Positions 55,186-64,000 of a DNA stretch of 64,000 nt are shown here, one piece after another. This DNA comes from Chitinimonas viridis (lineage in GTDB: Bacteria > Pseudomonadota > Gammaproteobacteria > Burkholderiales > Chitinimonadaceae): positions 170,190-234,189 of the forward strand of contig NZ_JAUFPU010000009.1 of assembly GCF_030409555.1 (NCBI RefSeq), given 5' to 3'. The notes under the pieces are model-generated. The model was not told where the DNA came from and searched no databases. It saw only the letters and a list, made by a program, of their open reading frames with translations. Within the stretch, counting starts at the first letter, position 1. Each line of letters starts with the position of its first letter. The position numbers and the translations under genes are program-made.

Positions 55186-55213
55186 TGCCGTATTGGAACA
55201 GGATTTGTGCGCC

Positions 55214-56161
55214 ATGAGAACAAATGAGGAGTTTGAAAGCCTGCCTGAGATGGCGGTGTTCGCCAGGGTGGTGGAGGCGGGTAGTTTCTCGGCTGCGGCC
55301 AGGCAGCTTGGGCTGACACCCTCGGCGGTCAGCCGTTTGATAGCCAGGCTGGAAGCGCGCCTGCAGCTACGGCTGCTGGAACGGACCACCCGGCAGCTGC
55401 GTTTGACCGAGGCGGGCGAGGCGGCCCTGGCCTGTAGCCAGGACATGCTGGCAGCGGCCGGAGGGGTTTTGGCTTTGAAGGATGCCTACGCTGCAGCACC
55501 GAGGGGGTTGATACGGATCAGTGTGCCCAAGGCGGTGGGGCGGCAGGTGGTGCATCCGTTGATGGCCGAGTTCCTGCGGCGCTATCCGGAGGTTGATGTG
55601 CAGCTGGTGGTAACTGACCGGACCGTGGATCTGTTTGCCGAATCGGTGGAACTGGCCATACGCATGACGGACAACCCGCCGCCCGGGCTGGCTGGCCGGC
55701 CATTGATGACGATCAGCCATATGCTGTGCGCCAGCCCGGACTACCTGGCGGCGCATGGCACGCCTGTGCACCCCAGGGAGCTGGCAGGGCATAGCTGCCT
55801 GTACCTTGGGGAGGATGAGCGGGACCGGCACTGGCGATTCAGACTGGGTGGCGAGCTGTGTACTGTGGCTGTGCGTGGTCGCTATGTGGCCAATCACAGT
55901 GAGATGCGGCTGGAAGGGGCATTGGCGGGTCTGGGGATTGCCAGCCTGCCCGCATTTGCGGCTGCCGCCAGCTTGGCACAGGGCCTCCTGCGGGTGGTGT
56001 TGCCTGATTGGGAGCACCTGACAGCATATGCCGGGACGGCCTGGGTGTTGTACCCGTCCAACCGCTTTGTACCACCCAAGTTGCGGGTGATGATTGACTT
56101 TCTGGTGGCGCAGTTGGGTGGTGATCAGCAGGCGCAGCAGGTAAAAAAACACCCCGCCTGA
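55214..56161 (+). CDS. LysR-family transcriptional regulator
   Basis: Regulator of 315 residues. The HTH region contains MAVFARVVEAGSFSAAARQ and LTPSAVSRLIARLEARL; the effector domain reads PRGLIRISVPKAVGRQVVHP. It fits the CrgA/AaeR-like group that controls divergent transporters and oxidoreductases. ATG 55214 is chosen; a TTG at 55193 is the only alternative. Divergent from the EamA transporter with a shared dyad. It ends at a bidirectional terminator with the porin gene. Confidence 0.9.
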   Translation: MRTNEEFESLPEMAVFARVVEAGSFSAAARQLGLTPSAVSRLIARLEARLQLRLLERTTRQLRLTEAGEAALACSQDMLAAAGGVLALKDAYAAAPRGLIRISVPKAVGRQVVHPLMAEFLRRYPEVDVQLVVTDRTVDLFAESVELAIRMTDNPPPGLAGRPLMTISHMLCASPDYLAAHGTPVHPRELAGHSCLYLGEDERDRHWRFRLGGELCTVAVRGRYVANHSEMRLEGALAGLGIASLPAFAAAASLAQGLLRVVLPDWEHLTAYAGTAWVLYPSNRFVPPKLRVMIDFLVAQLGGDQQAQQVKKHPA

Positions 56162-56173
56162 GCGGGGTGTTTT
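56146..56173. terminator. Bidirectional terminator between lysR and porin genes
   Basis: Perfect 12-base stem AAAACACCCCGC (56146-56157) / GCGGGGTGTTTT (56162-56173) with a four-base loop. T runs follow on both strands (TTTT rightward, a seven-T run leftward), so it ends both convergent genes. Confidence 0.93.
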
Positions 56174-56210
56174 CGGCAGCGTCGGCTTGCGCCGATGTAG
56201 CGGGTACGGC

Positions 56211-57257
56211 TTAGAACAGATGGATGATGCCAGTGGTCCAGGCGCTGTTGTTGCGCTTGGTGCCGGCGGCGCCACCTTGACCAGCCGAGGTTTCCAGCAG
56301 CGAGACGTTGTTCTTCTCGTTGGTGGCGCGGCTGAATTCGGTGTAAACGATGGTGCGCTTGGACACGGCGTAGTCCACGCCCAGGGCCAGGTAGTCGCCG
56401 CCGGAGCTGTCCACACCGTCCAGATCGCCCACGTGGGTGTAGCCGATACGGGCAGTAGCGTTGCCGAAAGGCTGGCTGACCACACCGATGATGGTGTCGC
56501 GGTCGGTATCGACTGGGCCAAGGCTGAAGTTGGACTGACGGTAGGCCAGCTTGAAGTTGGTGCCAGCTGGCAGGGTGTAGCCTGCGCCCAGCAGGTAGTT
56601 CTTGATGCGGGCGCCGTCCATGACAGGCTTGGTGCCATCAGCGATGACGGGGGCCAGATCGCGTTGCGACTCAAAGGCGCCGATCAGTTGCAGCGAGCCC
56701 ACGTTGTACTCCAGCGAACCGATCACGGCCGATGGGGTCACGTTGTTGGTCTTGCCTTCCATGTCGCCGTACTGCAGCTTACCAACGAAGCCGCCCAGGT
56801 TGGGGGTTTCGTAGGCGATGTTGTTGCTGGAGCGGTAGTAGACGCCATCGATCAACAGGCTGTTGATCATGGTGGAGTTGCCGTTGAAGCCGTCGAAGTT
56901 CTCTTGGGCCAGGTCGAAGTAGGTCTTGCCGCGACCCAGCTTGACGGTACCGAAGTCGCCCTTCAGGCCAAGCCAGCCTTCGCGGTTGGCGAAGCCGCTT
57001 GCGCTGGCGTCGTCAAGGCGAACCTTGCTTTCGATCTTGAAGAAAGCGCTGAGGCCGTTGCCCAGGTCTTCTTCGCCCTTGAAGCCGATGCGCGAACCGG
57101 TGTCTTCAATGATGGTCTTGGTGACATCGTCGTTGTTGACGATGCTGACGCCGGCTTGGGCGATACCGTAAACGGTAACGTTGGCGTTTTCGGCGTGAAC
57201 CAGTACAGGAGCAGCAAACAGACCAGCAACCAGTGCAGCGATGCGAGCGTATTTCAT
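56211..57257 (-). CDS. General porin (Gram-negative, OmpC/PorB-like)
   Basis: Outer-membrane trimeric beta-barrel of 348 residues. The signal peptide (MKYARIAALVAGLFAAPVLVHA) is followed by NVTVYGIAQAGVS and later GFKGEEDLGNGLSAFFKIES and KLGRGKTYFD, the conserved start of the Neisseria/Burkholderia porin group; the last strand ends TTGIIHLF with terminal Phe, the BAM signal. It passes small hydrophilic solutes. AAGGAA nine bases before ATG supports the start. Single-gene unit between a terminator and a 300-base upstream region that would hold its promoter. Confidence 0.95.
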   Translation of the reverse strand: MKYARIAALVAGLFAAPVLVHAENANVTVYGIAQAGVSIVNNDDVTKTIIEDTGSRIGFKGEEDLGNGLSAFFKIESKVRLDDASASGFANREGWLGLKGDFGTVKLGRGKTYFDLAQENFDGFNGNSTMINSLLIDGVYYRSSNNIAYETPNLGGFVGKLQYGDMEGKTNNVTPSAVIGSLEYNVGSLQLIGAFESQRDLAPVIADGTKPVMDGARIKNYLLGAGYTLPAGTNFKLAYRQSNFSLGPVDTDRDTIIGVVSQPFGNATARIGYTHVGDLDGVDSSGGDYLALGVDYAVSKRTIVYTEFSRATNEKNNVSLLETSAGQGGAAGTKRNNSAWTTGIIHLF

Positions 57258-57475
57258 GCGGGATTTCCTTTTCTTCTTAAGTTAGGCCAAGGGCGCATAG
57301 CACGCCCGTGGCAGGCGAACGCATTGTGATGAGAGTGGCGGATAAATGCATTAGGGAAAACGGTTAGGGAACTATTTCACCTAAGGGGCTAAACACACCG
57401 GTCGGTATGTCTACTTTCTTAATTAAAACAATGCGTTGCGCTTGTATTTATATCTGGCTTTGGCGCGTTTAATAA
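57258..57475. other. Intergenic region upstream of the porin gene
   Basis: About 220 AT-richer bases containing the porin leader and promoter on the minus strand. I could not assign clear -35/-10 boxes. No coding frame or repeat is evident. The ispH terminator bounds it on the right. Confidence 0.4.
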
Positions 57476-57504
57476 AAAGGCCGGTAATAATATTACCGGC
57501 CTTT
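57471..57504 (-). terminator. Terminator of the ribF-ileS-lspA-ispH operon
   Basis: Perfect 13-base stem AAAGGCCGGTAAT (57476-57488) / ATTACCGGCCTTT (57492-57504), loop of three, followed on the minus strand by TTTTTATT. A second short stem-loop (GTAGCG/CGCTAC, 57505-57520) stands before it. It lies 72 bases past ispH. Confidence 0.85.
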
Positions 57505-57576
57505 GTAGCGCGCACGCTACAACTACATTAGATAGTTGACAGCGTTTGCGGGTAATGAATATCAGTAATTCACCAT

Positions 57577-58512
57577 TTATTGGGTATTCAATCCCTTGGG
57601 TAAAGAGAACACAATGCCTTCAATCGTGCCTTCCATTTCCTCTACCGATTGAGCGCCGAATTCCTGAATACGGGCTATGACTTCCTTGACCAGTATTTCG
57701 GGGGCTGATGCGCCAGCGGAGACACCCACGCGGGCCTTGCCGGTAAACCAGGCGGCCTGCAATTCGCTGGCATTGTCGACCAGGTAGGCATCGAGACCGG
57801 CGTTGGCCGCCACTTCGCGCAGGCGGTTGGAGTTGGAGCTATTGGTGGAACCGACCACCACCACTACATCGGCCTGGCTGGAGAGCTTTTTGACGGCATC
57901 CTGGCGATTTTGCGTGGCGTAGCAGATATCGTCCTTCTTGGGGCCAACGATGGCGGGGAAGCGCTGCTTGAGTGCATCCACCACTACGGCCGCGTCATCC
58001 ACACTCAGGGTGGTCTGGGTGACGTAGGCCAGCCGGCTTTCGTCTTGCACGGCCAGCCTGCCCACATCGGCAGCGTCTTCGACCAGGTACATGCCACCCT
58101 GGGACTGTCCCATGGTGCCCTCCACCTCGGGGTGACCCTTGTGGCCGATCATGATGATCTCGAAGCCTGTCTCGCGCAGCTTTTTGACCTCCATGTGGAC
58201 CTTGGTCACCAGTGGGCAGGTGGCATCAAATACCTTGAGGCCACGTGATTCTGCTTCGCGGCGTACTGCCTGGGATACCCCGTGGGCGGAGAAGATCAGG
58301 GTAGCGCCAGCGGGCACGTCGTCCAGCTCTTCGATGAAGATGGCGCCTTTCTGCTTGAGGTCTTCCACCACGAACTTGTTGTGCACCACTTCATGGCGGA
58401 CGTAGATGGGGGCGCCGAACTGATCCAGCGCGCGCTCAACGATGGCGATGGCGCGGTCTACGCCAGCGCAGAAGCCACGTGGATTGGCGAGTACGATTTG
58501 CATGATGGTCAT
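57577..58512 (-). CDS. ispH: 4-hydroxy-3-methylbut-2-enyl diphosphate reductase
   Basis: Last enzyme of the MEP isoprenoid pathway, making IPP and DMAPP with a [4Fe-4S] or [3Fe-4S] cluster; 311 residues. Cluster ligands are Cys15 ([13 protein letters not shown]), a Cys near 99 ([12 protein letters not shown]) and one near 200 ([10 protein letters not shown]). HGVSQAVR and [11 protein letters not shown] are substrate-binding signatures. AGGA before the first ATG (58512) favours it over ATG 58503. It follows lspA by 16 bases; fkpB, present between them in E. coli, is absent. Confidence 0.96.
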   Translation of the reverse strand: MTIMQIVLANPRGFCAGVDRAIAIVERALDQFGAPIYVRHEVVHNKFVVEDLKQKGAIFIEELDDVPAGATLIFSAHGVSQAVRREAESRGLKVFDATCPLVTKVHMEVKKLRETGFEIIMIGHKGHPEVEGTMGQSQGGMYLVEDAADVGRLAVQDESRLAYVTQTTLSVDDAAVVVDALKQRFPAIVGPKKDDICYATQNRQDAVKKLSSQADVVVVVGSTNSSNSNRLREVAANAGLDAYLVDNASELQAAWFTGKARVGVSAGASAPEILVKEVIARIQEFGAQSVEEMEGTIEGIVFSLPKGLNTQ

Positions 58513-58528
58513 GGCAATTCCTGTTTGA

Positions 58529-59011
58529 TCAGGTGGTCTGGTCGGCCGGCTTCTTGAAACTGTCCAACACCATCAATACGGCGCCGACGCAGATGGCCGA
58601 GTCGGCGATATTGAAGGCGGGCCAGTGGCTGGTGCCCCAGTAGACATCGAGAAAATCGATGACGTGGCCGTAGAGCAGGCGGTCTATCAGATTGCCTACG
58701 GCGCCACCGAGGATGAGCGACAGCGCCAGGGCAAAGCGGGTTTCGCCGTGGTGCTTGCGCAGCATGGCTACGATGGCAACCGAGACGACCAGGGCCAGCA
58801 AGGTGAAGAAATGCCGCTGCCAGCCCCCGGCGGTGGCCAGGAAGCTGAAGGCAGCGCCCTTGTTGTAGGTCAGGACCAGGTTAAAGCCGTTGAAGATGGG
58901 CAGGACATCACCGAACTCGAAGGCCGACTCAATGGCCAGCTTGGTGGCCTGGTCTACCACCATGATGATGAAAGCCAGTAGCAGCCAGCGCGCCATGCCT
59001 TGCTTAAGCAT
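58529..59011 (-). CDS. lspA: Lipoprotein signal peptidase (signal peptidase II)
   Basis: Inner-membrane aspartyl protease of 160 residues that removes lipoprotein signal peptides; four TM helices. Catalytic aspartates are in [14 protein letters not shown] and FNIADSAI. The start is ATG 59011, with GAGG nine bases upstream; a longer frame would lie inside ileS. It overlaps the ileS stop by eight bases and so is translationally linked to it. It is required for processing lipoproteins such as the GH3 enzyme in this window. Confidence 0.95.
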   Translation of the reverse strand: MLKQGMARWLLLAFIIMVVDQATKLAIESAFEFGDVLPIFNGFNLVLTYNKGAAFSFLATAGGWQRHFFTLLALVVSVAIVAMLRKHHGETRFALALSLILGGAVGNLIDRLLYGHVIDFLDVYWGTSHWPAFNIADSAICVGAVLMVLDSFKKPADQTT

Positions 59012-61874
59012 GCTTGCGTACCTCGCCCGTGCCAAACAGGTTGCTGACGCAGCGGCCGCAGAGGCTGCCGTGCTCGGCATGGCTGCCTACGTCGCTGCGA
59101 TAGTGCCAGCAGCGCTCGCATTTGGCGGCCGTGGCGGGTGACACGCTGACGCGGGTTTCGTCGCCGCTGACCAGACTGAGGCTGGAGACGATAAGGATGA
59201 ACTTCAGATCGTCGCCCAGTGCGGCCAGCAAGGGGTAGAGCTGGGCATCGGCTGTGATGGTCAGCTCGGCCTGCAGGCTGGAGCCGATGTTGCCGGCTTC
59301 GCGCAGGACTTCCATCTCCTTCTTGGCCTGTGCCACCACGCTACGCACAGCGGACCAATCTCTTGCCAGTGCTGCCGCATCGGCGGGCTGGGGTAGCGTG
59401 TACCAGGTGTGCAGCAGGGTGTTGTCGTCGCTATTGCCTTCCAGTGTGTTCCAGACCTCGTCGGCCGTGAAGCTGAGTACCGGTGCCAGCAGCAAGGCCA
59501 GGCTGCGGGTGATGTGGTACAGGGCAGTCTGGGCAGAGCGGCGGGCCGGGCTGTTGGCCGCGGTGGTGTAGAGGCGATCCTTCAGGATATCGAGGTAGAA
59601 GCCGCCCAGGTCGTCCGCACAATAGTGGTGGACGGACTGCATGGCCGTGTGGAAGCTGTAGCGACCGTAGTCGGCCGTGACGGCATCCTGGAACTGCTGT
59701 GCCATGACCAGGGCGTAGCGATCCAGCGTCAGCATCTGGTCTACGGCGATGGCGTCGGTGGCGGCATTGAAGTCGCTGAGGTTGGCCAGCAGGAAGCGCA
59801 GGGTGTTGCGTGCGCGGCGGTAGCTGTCTGCCACTCGCTTGAGGATCTCGTCCGAGATGCTCATCTCGCCCGAGTAGTCGGTGCTGGCGGCCCACAGGCG
59901 CAGCATGTCGGCGCCGTATTGGTCGATGACCTTCTGCGGCGCAACCACATTGCCCTTGGACTTGGACATCTTCTCGCCCTTGCCATCCACCGTGAAACCA
60001 TGGGTCAGCAACTGCTTGTACGGGGCGCGGCCCTGGGTGGCGCAGCCGGTCAGCAGGGACGACTGGAACCAGCCGCGATGCTGATCTGAGCCTTCCAGGT
60101 AGAGATCTGCCGGCCAGGCCAGTTCGGGCCGTTGGCGCAGCACGGCGAAGTGGGTGGAGCCGGAGTCAAACCACACGTCCAGGGTGTCGTTCAGCTTGTC
60201 GTAGTCCTTGGCCTCGTCGCCCAGCAGCTCGGCCGGGTCGAGCGCGAACCAGGCGTTGATGCCGCCGGTTTCCACACGCTTGGCGACGGCTTCCAGCAGC
60301 TCCAGCGAACGGGGGTGCAGATCGCCGGTCACCTTGTGGGCAAAGAAGGTCATCGGGGTGCCCCAGTTGCGCTGGCGTGAAACGCACCAGTCCGGGCGGT
60401 TGTTGATCATGGATTCCAGCCGTGGGCGGCCCCAGTCGGGGAAGAACTCGGTGTCATCGACCGCCTTCTGCGCCACGGCACGGAGCGCCTGGCCGGCGTG
60501 GCCGGGTTTTTCCATGCTGATGAACCACTGGGCGGTGGCGCGGAAGATGATGGGCGTCTTGTGGCGCCAGCAGTGCGGGTAGCTGTGATTGAGACGCACA
60601 TTGGCCAGCAGCAATTCGCTGGCGGCCAGGTTTTCGATGATCAGCGGGTTGCCTTCCCATACCGACTTGCCTTCGAACAGGGCGACACCGGGTTTGAAGC
60701 GGCCGTCGTTACCCACCGGGTTTTCGTCGCTCAGGCCGTAATGCTGGCCGACCAGCCAGTCGTCCAGGCCGTGCGCGGGCGCGGTATGCACCAGGCCGGT
60801 ACCGGCGTCAGTGGTGACATGGTTGCCCAGGATGATGAAGGATTCGCGCTCGTAGAAGGGGTGTTGCAGCTTCAGGTGTTCCAGCTTGCTGCCGTGGGCC
60901 TGCGCTACCACCTCGACCGATTCGAAACCGTAGCGCTTGATGGCGCCTTCGGCCAGTTCGCGCACCAGGATCAACAGGCCCTTGGGGGTTTCGACCAGAT
61001 CGTAGGTCAGTTCGGGGTGTACGCAAACTGCCCGGTTCGCTGGTAGCGTCCAGGGGGTGGTGGTCCAGATCACGGCATAGGCAGGCACGCCGGCAATGCG
61101 ATCGGCCGGCAGACCGAAGGCAGCGGCCAGGGCGGCGGTATCCTTGACCGGGAAGGCAACATCGATGGCGGGGCTGTTCTTGTCCTCGTACTCCACCTCG
61201 GCCTCGGCCAGCGAGGAGCCGCAATCAACGCACCAATGCACGGGCTTTTGGCCCTTGACCAGATAGCCCTGGCGATGTACTTCGCCCAGGGTGCGGATGA
61301 TGTTGGCCTCGGTCTCGAAGGCCATGGTCTTGTAGGGGTGCGCCCAGTCACCGATCACCCCGAGGCGGACGAAGTCCTTCTTCTGGCGCTCGATCTGGAT
61401 CTCGGCGTATTCGCGGCACAGCGTGCGGACGAAATCGACCGGCAGGTGGGTGGCTTTTTCGTCCAGGCCGTTTTCCTTGCGGAAGGCCACGATCTTGGCG
61501 TGGATGGCCGGTGCGGCTTCGATGGCCTTCTTGTCGCCCTTTACCAGCTTTTCGATCTGATGCTCGATAGGCAGGCCGTGGCAATCCCAGCCCGGAACAT
61601 AGGGTGCATCAAAACCCGACAGGGTCTTGGTCTTGACGATGATGTCCTTGAGTACCTTGTTGACGGCATGACCGATGTGGATGTCGCCATTGGCATAGGG
61701 GGGGCCGTCGTGCAGGATGAACTTGGGCCGGCCCTGGGCGGCTGCGCGGATGCGCTGGTACAGCTTCTGGTCTTGCCAGCGCTGCAGAAAGCCGGGCTCG
61801 CGGCGTGCCAGATCGCCCCGCATGGGGAAGGGGGTATCCAGCAGGTTGACTGGGTATTTGCTTTGTTCGGACAT
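59004..61874 (-). CDS. ileS: Isoleucyl-tRNA synthetase
   Basis: Class I synthetase of 956 residues charging tRNA-Ile. HIGH is at residues 66-69, KMSKS near 635-639, and an editing domain (CP1) lies between. The C-terminal zinc site has [32 protein letters not shown] spacing, with Cys pairs CERC and CGRC. Second gene of the ribF-ileS-lspA-ispH operon; a GC-rich stem-loop lies between ribF and it, and a short stem-loop precedes its start. Confidence 0.97.
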   Translation of the reverse strand: MSEQSKYPVNLLDTPFPMRGDLARREPGFLQRWQDQKLYQRIRAAAQGRPKFILHDGPPYANGDIHIGHAVNKVLKDIIVKTKTLSGFDAPYVPGWDCHGLPIEHQIEKLVKGDKKAIEAAPAIHAKIVAFRKENGLDEKATHLPVDFVRTLCREYAEIQIERQKKDFVRLGVIGDWAHPYKTMAFETEANIIRTLGEVHRQGYLVKGQKPVHWCVDCGSSLAEAEVEYEDKNSPAIDVAFPVKDTAALAAAFGLPADRIAGVPAYAVIWTTTPWTLPANRAVCVHPELTYDLVETPKGLLILVRELAEGAIKRYGFESVEVVAQAHGSKLEHLKLQHPFYERESFIILGNHVTTDAGTGLVHTAPAHGLDDWLVGQHYGLSDENPVGNDGRFKPGVALFEGKSVWEGNPLIIENLAASELLLANVRLNHSYPHCWRHKTPIIFRATAQWFISMEKPGHAGQALRAVAQKAVDDTEFFPDWGRPRLESMINNRPDWCVSRQRNWGTPMTFFAHKVTGDLHPRSLELLEAVAKRVETGGINAWFALDPAELLGDEAKDYDKLNDTLDVWFDSGSTHFAVLRQRPELAWPADLYLEGSDQHRGWFQSSLLTGCATQGRAPYKQLLTHGFTVDGKGEKMSKSKGNVVAPQKVIDQYGADMLRLWAASTDYSGEMSISDEILKRVADSYRRARNTLRFLLANLSDFNAATDAIAVDQMLTLDRYALVMAQQFQDAVTADYGRYSFHTAMQSVHHYCADDLGGFYLDILKDRLYTTAANSPARRSAQTALYHITRSLALLLAPVLSFTADEVWNTLEGNSDDNTLLHTWYTLPQPADAAALARDWSAVRSVVAQAKKEMEVLREAGNIGSSLQAELTITADAQLYPLLAALGDDLKFILIVSSLSLVSGDETRVSVSPATAAKCERCWHYRSDVGSHAEHGSLCGRCVSNLFGTGEVRKHA

Positions 61875-61905
61875 GGTGGTAACTCGATGAATTCAGTCTC
61901 TTGAC

Positions 61906-61963
61906 CGGTGCTTTGCACCGATCAGCGTGATTCGTGCAGCCCCCGCCCGCTCACGGACGGGGG
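61906..61963 (-). other. Two stem-loops in the ribF-ileS gap
   Basis: CCCCCGCCCG (61940-61949) pairs with CGGACGGGGG (61954-61963) with one mismatch, covering the ribF stop codon. A second stem CGGTGC/GCACCG (61906-61920) lies in the ileS leader. Neither has a T run, so they may mark mRNA processing or partial attenuation between the genes. Confidence 0.35.
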
Positions 61964-62895
61964 AGGCTAATTCGTTCGCGGTAGAAGGCGCGGGCGTTCT
62001 CCACATCCAGCTTGATCTGGGCGATCAGGGGTTCCAGGCCATCGTACTTGGCTTCGTCACGCAATTTGTGCAAAAAATCCACCTGCAGATGACGGCCGTA
62101 CAGGTCGCCACTGAAATCGGGCAGGTAGACCTCCAGTGCGATGCGGCCGCTGTCGTCCACCGTGGGGCGCTTGCCCAGGCTGGCTGCACCCAGCAGGGGC
62201 TGGTCGGCCGCGCCGTGGACTTCGGTGACAAAGATGCCGGTGAGGGGCGGGCGGTTATGCTTGACCTGGATATTGGCCGTGGGAAAGCCTATCTGCCGGC
62301 CCAGCTTGGCGCCATGCACCACACGGCCGCTGATGCGATAGGGGCGGCCCAGCAACTGTTCGGCCAGCGCCAGATCGCCGCTGCCCAGGGCCTCGCGCAC
62401 GGCGGTGCTGGAGGCGCGGCGGCCGTCTACGGCTATCTCGGGCATGGCCTCGGCCAGGTAACCAAATTGCTGGCCATAGGTGGCCAGCAGGCTGTTGTCG
62501 CCAGCACGGCCTTTGCCAAAACGGAAATCGTCGCCCACCAGCACGTAACGCGCACCGATCTGTCTGGCTACGATCTCGCCCGCAAAGGCCTCGGCGGTAA
62601 GCGAGGCAAAGCCCCGATTGAAGTGGGCCAGGTAGACCCTGGCGATGCCGGCATCGCGCAGCAGCTCGAGCTTCTCTCGCAGGCTGGAGAGGCGGGCGGG
62701 GGCGGCATCGGGGGTAAACAGTTCGCGCGGGTGCGGCTCGAAGGTGAGCACGGCGGGCGGCAGGTTGGCGCGGCGTGCTTCGGCCACCAGGCGATCAAGC
62801 ATGGCGCGATGGCCGCGATGCAAGCCATCGAAGTTGCCTATGGTCAGGGCACAAGGCCCGGCCTGATGAAATGGGACGCCGCGAAATACCTGCAT
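61951..62895 (-). CDS. ribF: Bifunctional riboflavin kinase / FAD synthetase
   Basis: Makes FMN and FAD from riboflavin; 314 residues. The N-terminal FAD-synthetase domain has TIGNFDGLHRGHRAML (about 17-32) and YVLVGDDFRFGKGRAGD; the riboflavin kinase domain (about 180-305) has GRVVHGAKLGRQIGFPTANI. I chose ATG 62895, which gives the family opening MQVFRGV; a GTG at 62913 is less likely. First gene of the operon with ileS, lspA and ispH. Confidence 0.94.
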   Translation of the reverse strand: MQVFRGVPFHQAGPCALTIGNFDGLHRGHRAMLDRLVAEARRANLPPAVLTFEPHPRELFTPDAAPARLSSLREKLELLRDAGIARVYLAHFNRGFASLTAEAFAGEIVARQIGARYVLVGDDFRFGKGRAGDNSLLATYGQQFGYLAEAMPEIAVDGRRASSTAVREALGSGDLALAEQLLGRPYRISGRVVHGAKLGRQIGFPTANIQVKHNRPPLTGIFVTEVHGAADQPLLGAASLGKRPTVDDSGRIALEVYLPDFSGDLYGRHLQVDFLHKLRDEAKYDGLEPLIAQIKLDVENARAFYRERISLPRP

Positions 62896-62990
62896 GGAGT
62901 AGAGAGAATGCACTCGCCGTGGGAAGAACCGGCAATTCTACTTGTGGGGGGGCTGGGGGTCTAGGCGCGAATGGCGCAATGCAACAAGAA

Positions 62991-63674
62991 TCAGTACTTT
63001 ATCTCGACCGTGCCGCCTGCGCGGGCGATGCCTTGCACCACGGCACCGCTGACCATCTTGACGCTGACCTGTTGGCCTTCGTTGGCATTGCCCATGGCGC
63101 GGCCCTCGCTGGCCACTTCGAAGCCGTTGCCGACGGCCACTACCTTGACGAAATCGTTCACCTTGACGGCGAAGGGGGCGCGCAATTGATCGCTACGCAA
63201 AGGGGCGCCTGCGGGGGTGCCCCCGACCAAGTGGCGGCCGACGGCTTGCACGTGGTCGACCACCACGGCGGGGGGCAATTGGGATAGATCGCCGGTGCGG
63301 CGCTCGATGTCGGATTCGGTAATCTCGTGGCCGGAGGGTAGGGCGCGTGCAGCAACCCAGTAATCGGCCTGTATGGTGATGGCGGCCGGCAGGTTGACTG
63401 TCCACTTGGCGCCCTTGCTGCAGCGTATTCGCAAGCTGGTGTTGCCCAGCAGCCGGTTGCCCTGCGCCAGTTCCACATCTATCTTCTGGCAGGGTGCAAG
63501 CGTTAGCCGGCTATCCAGCCTGCCCAGCTGGAAGGTGGCCCGATCGCCGTGGCTGGCAAGTTGGGTGGTGAGGTAACGATTGGCCGCCTCGTACAGACTC
63601 TCCAGACCCTGCCGAGCATCGCCGGCAGCAGCAAGGGAACAACTCAGCAAGATGAGGATAAGGCAGCGGTACAT
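62991..63674 (-). CDS. flgA: Flagellar basal-body P-ring assembly chaperone
   Basis: Periplasmic chaperone for the P-ring protein FlgI; 227 residues. A signal peptide (YRCLILILLSCSLAAA) precedes the N-terminal part with two conserved Cys (LAPCQKIDVEL and LRIRCSKGAKW); the C-terminal SAF/FlgA domain contains LPSGHEITESDIERRTGDLS and ends VVQGIARAGGTVEIKY. The start is set at ATG 63674; a TTG upstream at 63704 would extend it by ten codons. It lies far from flgK/flgL and next to ribF, without flgM or flgN downstream. Confidence 0.92.
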   Translation of the reverse strand: MYRCLILILLSCSLAAAGDARQGLESLYEAANRYLTTQLASHGDRATFQLGRLDSRLTLAPCQKIDVELAQGNRLLGNTSLRIRCSKGAKWTVNLPAAITIQADYWVAARALPSGHEITESDIERRTGDLSQLPPAVVVDHVQAVGRHLVGGTPAGAPLRSDQLRAPFAVKVNDFVKVVAVGNGFEVASEGRAMGNANEGQQVSVKMVSGAVVQGIARAGGTVEIKY

Positions 63675-63704
63675 CGCGGAGCAGCTATGACAGTGGGTTT
63701 TCAA

Positions 63705-64000
63705 GTGTGGAACCGTCGAGGCTGAAACGCAAGGTCGGCGTGGTTTTGCGTGGGCTCAGGGTGGTGCTTATGAGCGGCTTGGGGCGGCACAGCAGTGTGA
63801 GTTGCAAAATAAGGCATGTGAGAACCAATACGTAAGGAGAAGGACAGGCCGGCTATTTCACGCGACTGAGTATCCGCATCCCCTTGAAGCGGTTATTCCC
63901 CCGAAACCCGCCCCCAGCCTCATTCCTGCTGCTTTGCAGCAAATCTATCAATAACAATGACTTGCCACCATTCACCCGCCTCGGGTAGAGTGCCGCCCTT
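63705..64000. other. Region upstream of flgA to the window end
   Basis: About 296 bases with no gene that I can support. It should contain the flgA promoter on the minus strand. I see no clean sigma-54 (TGGCAC-N5-TTGC) or sigma-28 (TAAA-N15-GCCGATAA) site. A GGAGAAGG stretch near 63835 is not followed by a start codon in range. Confidence 0.3.

Noticed and set aside
1..64000. Insertion sequences, prophage genes, CRISPR array, tRNA or rRNA genes
   Set aside because: No transposase, integrase, repeat-spacer series or clover-leaf sequence was seen in any gene or gap.
1..64000. Neisserial DNA-uptake sequence
   Set aside because: No repeated GCCGTCTGAA-like word was noticed.

Overview
This 64 kb window looks like ordinary chromosome from a motile, GC-rich Gram-negative bacterium, most likely a betaproteobacterium. 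The evidence is the lipoprotein lyase-free LPS-type envelope gene set (LspA, general porin, tripartite exporters), the metG/mrp/dcd and ribF-ileS-lspA-ispH neighbourhoods, a Neisseria/Burkholderia-type general porin, and the presence of both AcnA and AcnB. The genus is not certain; a Chitinimonas-like organism is my guess only. I found no insertion sequence, prophage, CRISPR array, rRNA or tRNA gene.

Layout. 1-2012: the end of flgK and all of flgL (hook-filament junction). 2093-9252: a leftward block with dnaE, acyP, a HAD phosphatase, a GNAT acetyltransferase and metG. 9357-14624: a rightward block with a 2OG-Fe(II) oxygenase, mrp, a second GNAT protein, dcd, a 2-Cys peroxiredoxin behind an OxyR-like half-site, and an orphan sugar-binding protein. 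14661-16719: a three-gene leftward operon (hydrolase, [2Fe-2S] ferredoxin, unknown protein). 16720-17147: an unusual AT-rich intergenic stretch with a candidate small RNA and a LacI-type palindrome. 17148-30410: a six-TM chemoreceptor, a GH3 glucanase lipoprotein, a three-gene ABC exporter, a divergent phosphoketolase-like enzyme, an S9 peptidase and a TM2 protein.

30565-40038: two more leftward export operons, a split MacAB-like system with a YIP1 protein, and a tetR-adaptor-RND pump operon whose promoter carries an operator-like palindrome. 40261-45576: a giant six-PAS diguanylate cyclase and a GT4 glycosyltransferase. 45815-52338: acnA, a LysR regulator and acnB, the regulator sitting between the two aconitases. 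52484-57257: a secreted M28 aminopeptidase, a divergent EamA transporter/LysR pair with nested dyads between them, and a porin. 57577-63674: the housekeeping operon ribF-ileS-lspA-ispH and flgA.

Taken together the window joins core replication, translation and TCA genes to an accessory belt (about 17-45 kb) of sensing, efflux and extracellular degradation. No large unknown multigene system is evident. The best leads are the candidate small RNA with twin UCUCCU motifs upstream of the chemoreceptor gene, the tandem-HTH TetR regulator with a TTG start and start-proximal operator, and the RND pump with an extra hydrophobic segment. Several start codons were reassigned here using Shine-Dalgarno position and signal peptides.
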